In this document: positions 5,755 through 7,232 of the stretch, in pieces
How positions within the stretch are numbered: the first letter of the stretch is position 1
Layout of the letters: the number at the start of each line of letters is the position of its first letter
Assembly: GCA_937858775.1 (NCBI GenBank)
Contig: CALLYX010000328.1
Span: 1 to 7,232 of the forward strand
Origin: an uncultured bacterium
GTDB lineage: Bacteria; Auribacterota; Tritonobacteria; UBA1439
Reading direction: 5' to 3'
Length of the DNA stretch: 7,232 nt
Position numbers and translations under genes: made by a program
The notes under the pieces: generated by a model
The model's database searches: none
Told to the model about the DNA's origin: nothing
What the model saw: the letters and a program-made list of their open reading frames with translations, nothing else

Positions 5755-6159
5755 TCAATACGTGAAACGCACCCGCTCTTTCCTGGCCTTCTCGCCGGGG
5801 CGGCGGATGACGGAGCCGACGAACCGTTCGTTTAGGAAATAGACGGTTCTCATCGTGGACCCGGCCCCCCGCTTGGAGGGATAGTAGTAGTTCCACTTCC
5901 GGTCGTAGGTCACGCCGTTCTCGGTGTGCGCGCCCCTCCCCACGCCGATCTTCTCCCTGGGCTGGCCGAACCTCCTCACGATCCGCTCCCGGTCGCTGAC
6001 GAGAGGGCTCCGGCGCCCCCCCCGCGGCGACGCCTCCATCATCCCGGCGATCCGGTCGAGCAGATCCCGCGCCTTGTCGCACCCGCACGGGGCGAGGAGG
6101 GCGGGAAGGAGCAGGAGCAGGGCGAAGGCCCGAAGCGGGGCGCGCCTGTGGTTTTCCAT
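5755..6159 (-). CDS. Small putative lipoprotein with BamE/SmpA-like core
   Basis: This 134-aa protein has an N-terminal export signal: basic residues 1-10, a hydrophobic core AFALLLLLPALLA, then PC25GC27. The cleavage motif LAP-C25 is a poor lipobox because proline replaces the usual G/A/S at -1, so lipidation is uncertain. Residues 55-120 (SDRERIVRRFGQPREKIG, KWNYYYPSKRGAG, MRTVYFLNERFVGSVIRR) have the layout of the BamE/SmpA/OmlA fold: a helix ending in FGxP, an aromatic strand and a hairpin strand with VYF-N. BamE belongs to the outer-membrane beta-barrel assembly machinery, but many unrelated small lipoproteins share this fold, so the role is open. No Shine-Dalgarno is visible before ATG 6159. 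The gene lies 69 bp downstream of the RAM gene on the same strand and may be co-transcribed with it. A strongly basic C-terminus (EKARKERVRF) is notable. Confidence 0.75.
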   Translation of the reverse strand: MENHRRAPLRAFALLLLLPALLAPCGCDKARDLLDRIAGMMEASPRGGRRSPLVSDRERIVRRFGQPREKIGVGRGAHTENGVTYDRKWNYYYPSKRGAGSTMRTVYFLNERFVGSVIRRPGEKARKERVRFTY

Positions 6160-6203
6160 ATGGACCAGTCACCGCGGCGAAGCGCGGATGGCACGGACCG
6201 GGG

Positions 6204-6222
6204 CCCGGCGGCCGGCGCCGGG
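6204..6222 (-). terminator. Perfect GC-rich inverted repeat behind the RAM gene
   Basis: CCCGGCG, a five-base loop and CGCCGGG form a perfect 7-bp stem that begins 6 bases beyond the RAM-gene stop. No U-run follows, so it is not a classical intrinsic terminator. It may mark the 3' end of the mRNA, attenuate the following lipoprotein gene or protect the transcript. Confidence 0.35.
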
Positions 6223-6228
6223 AACCCG

Positions 6229-6462
6229 TCACTCCACGATGATGTTCGTCAGCGTCCGGACGACGCCGGGGACGGCCTGTATCCGGGAGACGATGAACTC
6301 GCCCAGCATGCCGACGTCGTCCCCTTCGACGCGGGCGATGATGTCGTAGGGGCCGGTCACCGAGTGCGCCTCCTTGACGCCCTTGATATCCGAAATGCGG
6401 TCCCTGATCTCCATCACCTTGCCCTGCGCCACCTCCACGAAGATGTACGCTCGCAACGACAT
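6229..6462 (-). CDS. Stand-alone Lrp/AsnC ligand-binding (RAM) domain protein
   Basis: At 77 aa this protein is essentially one RAM (AsnC_trans_reg) domain. It shows the alpha-beta ferredoxin-like pattern AYIFVEVAQGKVMEIRDRI, SDIKGVKEAHSVTGPYDIIARVEG, GMLGEFIVSRIQAVPGVVRTLTNIIVE. The glycine turn VTGPYDII and the PGV-R-T-T region are the parts that bind small effectors, usually amino acids, in full Lrp/AsnC regulators. The N-terminal helix-turn-helix of about 60 residues is absent and no remnant is seen upstream. Such single-domain proteins are known in archaea and bacteria and may oligomerise with full-length Lrp proteins or bind metabolites. A direct role in DNA binding is unlikely. The start is ATG 6462 with GGAGGT 5 bases upstream (minus strand, 6473-6468). 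The gene has its own promoter at 6588-6560. The effector and partner are unknown. Confidence 0.92.
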   Translation of the reverse strand: MSLRAYIFVEVAQGKVMEIRDRISDIKGVKEAHSVTGPYDIIARVEGDDVGMLGEFIVSRIQAVPGVVRTLTNIIVE

Positions 6463-6547
6463 GGCGGACCTCCGCGGTTGCCGTTCCCCCTTCCACCAAA
6501 TGCAAGCCCCCGGCGCAACCCCCGCCGCGCCCCGTCCGGGGCCGGGC

Positions 6548-6560
6548 TTTGAACTTCAAA
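6548..6560. promoter_or_regulatory. Palindrome over the predicted +1 of the RAM promoter (possible operator)
   Basis: TTTGAA-C-TTCAAA is a perfect 6-bp inverted repeat. It begins at the edge of the -10 hexamer and covers the predicted transcription start, an ideal place for a repressor. It is AT-rich within otherwise very GC-rich DNA. The cognate protein is unknown; an Lrp-type regulator is a guess based on context only. Confidence 0.45.
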
Positions 6561-6588
6561 TTGTAAGCGGGTGCGCCCTGCGCGTCAA
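6560..6588 (-). promoter_or_regulatory. Near-consensus sigma70 promoter of the RAM gene
   Basis: On the minus strand, TTGACG (6588-6583), exactly 17 bp, and TACAAT (6565-6560) match consensus at five of six positions in each hexamer. The predicted start near 6553 gives a 5' leader of about 90 bases before ATG 6462. The leader is very GC-rich and can pair with itself (AAGCCCGGC near 6549-6541 with GCC..GGGCTT near 6517-6507). Confidence 0.65.
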
Positions 6589-6592
6589 GCCG

Positions 6593-6607
6593 CCCGCCGG
6601 CGGCGGG
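6593..6607 (-). terminator. Perfect GC-rich inverted repeat behind the protease gene
   Basis: CCCGCC, a three-base loop and GGCGGG form a perfect 6-bp stem starting 2 bases after the protease stop codon and 5 bases before the -35 of the RAM promoter. There is no U-run. It could be a mRNA 3' end or insulate the downstream promoter. Confidence 0.3.
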
Positions 6608-6609
6608 GT

Positions 6610-7232
6610 TCAGTTCAGGTAGACCGGCGTCCGGCGGACCGCCCCGCGATAGTTGTATCCCGCCGACGGCAGCACCGGCCGCGACCCGTCCACGCACCCG
6701 CTCTCGATATAATACTCGCCCGGGTCGATGCCGCGCCATTTGATCGCGCGCAGGCGCAGGCCGGCGACCGGTGACGCGGTCTCCACGGGGCGGGGCGCGT
6801 ACGGCGTCGGCCGGTCCCGGACCAGGCCGCGGGGGGTGAGGTAGTACGTCCCGCTGCGCGGCGTGACGATCCGCGCGAACGGGTAGACCGGGGCCGCCGT
6901 CGGGGCGATCCCCGCGTAGAGGTCGAGCCTGCCGGAGCGGGCCGGGAAGCCCATCCGATCGGGGTCGACCCTCACCGGGAAGGCGTCGCCGTCGTCGAAG
7001 TCGGCGTCAAGCGTCTCCCAGTAGTAGTTGTAAAAGCCGTAGGCGCCTTCCCGGCAGGAGTAATCCATATCCATGTTCAGGCGGAAGAGGCCGTTCGGCC
7101 TCTCCCTCGTCGCGCCCCAGCTGTTCAGCATGATCCAGTAGCGGTTCGACGGATCTTCGTCGTTGAAACCCACGCACGCGACCGCGTGTCCCAGTCTTAT
7201 CGTCGTGGGCCCGGTGCAGTTGTCGTTGAAAC
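6610..7232 (-). CDS. Papain-like (C1-family) cysteine protease, C-terminal part (5' end outside window)
   Basis: About 207 C-terminal residues are visible; the frame is open to the right edge (first full codon at 7230). LGHAVACVGFNDE contains the catalytic His and RYWIMLNSWG the catalytic Asn with the conserved NSWG of papain-type C1 proteases. The catalytic Cys and Gln would lie beyond the window. After NSWG the usual WG-x-x-G-Y-F is changed to GATRERPNGLFRLNMDMDYSC. A C-terminal extension of roughly 110 residues after the protease core (from about DAFPVRVDPDR) is rich in Pro, Arg and Tyr and ends in GAVRRTPVYLN; I do not recognise it. It may be a surface-binding or sorting domain, since bacterial C1 proteases are commonly exported, but no signal peptide can be seen from this end. 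The protease call rests on the His and Asn motifs. Confidence 0.88.
   Translation of the reverse strand, partial: FNDNCTGPTTIRLGHAVACVGFNDEDPSNRYWIMLNSWGATRERPNGLFRLNMDMDYSCREGAYGFYNYYWETLDADFDDGDAFPVRVDPDRMGFPARSGRLDLYAGIAPTAAPVYPFARIVTPRSGTYYLTPRGLVRDRPTPYAPRPVETASPVAGLRLRAIKWRGIDPGEYYIESGCVDGSRPVLPSAGYNYRGAVRRTPVYLN

Noticed and set aside
6191..6206. TGGCACG at 6189-6195 as a sigma54 -24 element
   Set aside because: No GC/TTGC -12 element at the required spacing and no gene downstream on that strand.
5393..6739. 448-codon minus-strand open frame across four genes
   Set aside because: It is out of frame with the secreted, lipoprotein, RAM and protease genes, all of which have better evidence, and shows Arg/Gly-rich shadow composition.

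Overview
This is a GC-rich bacterial window of protein-coding chromosome: there are no rRNA or tRNA genes, no CRISPR array and no complete insertion sequence. No gene fixes the lineage. A TerC-family membrane protein, a soluble multi-PAS sensor kinase with an NtrC-type regulator, a stand-alone Lrp/AsnC RAM-domain protein and a papain-like protease would fit a free-living, possibly uncultivated Gram-negative-type bacterium (deltaproteobacterial or PVC/Omnitrophota-like). That placement is a weak inference.

Left part (1-691, + strand). The 3' end of a TerC-family gene is followed, with its Shine-Dalgarno overlapping the terC stop, by a reading frame that starts like a TrmH/SpoU rRNA methyltransferase but never reaches the catalytic SPOUT domain. 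It changes character near position 600 and runs through a terminator-like hairpin. Two short direct repeats sit at this breakpoint, one of them a 15-bp copy of a stretch of terC. This is the most disturbed part of the window and may be a recombination or deletion scar, or an assembly chimera.

Middle (692-1718, - strand and non-coding). A 200-aa protein combines an N-terminal helix-turn-helix with a five-cysteine zinc ribbon, an architecture like a transposase DNA-binding module without a catalytic domain. Upstream of it lie 424 bp with no convincing gene, including an AT-rich island with a perfect 17-bp palindrome.

Two-component operon (1719-4951, - strand). A soluble histidine kinase with three tandemly duplicated PAS domains overlaps by four bases (GTGA) a sigma54-dependent NtrC-family response regulator. 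All catalytic motifs of both proteins are intact. The signal is probably sensed in the cytoplasm, and the regulator should activate sigma54 promoters; I found no convincing target promoter inside the window.

Right part (4952-7232). A promoter-rich divergent spacer leads rightward to a secreted 183-aa protein of unknown function. Then come three leftward genes: a small putative lipoprotein with a BamE/SmpA-like core, a 77-aa stand-alone RAM protein with its own near-consensus sigma70 promoter and a palindrome over the predicted +1, and the C-terminal part of a papain-family protease that runs off the right edge. GC-rich inverted repeats sit just behind the stop codons of the last two.
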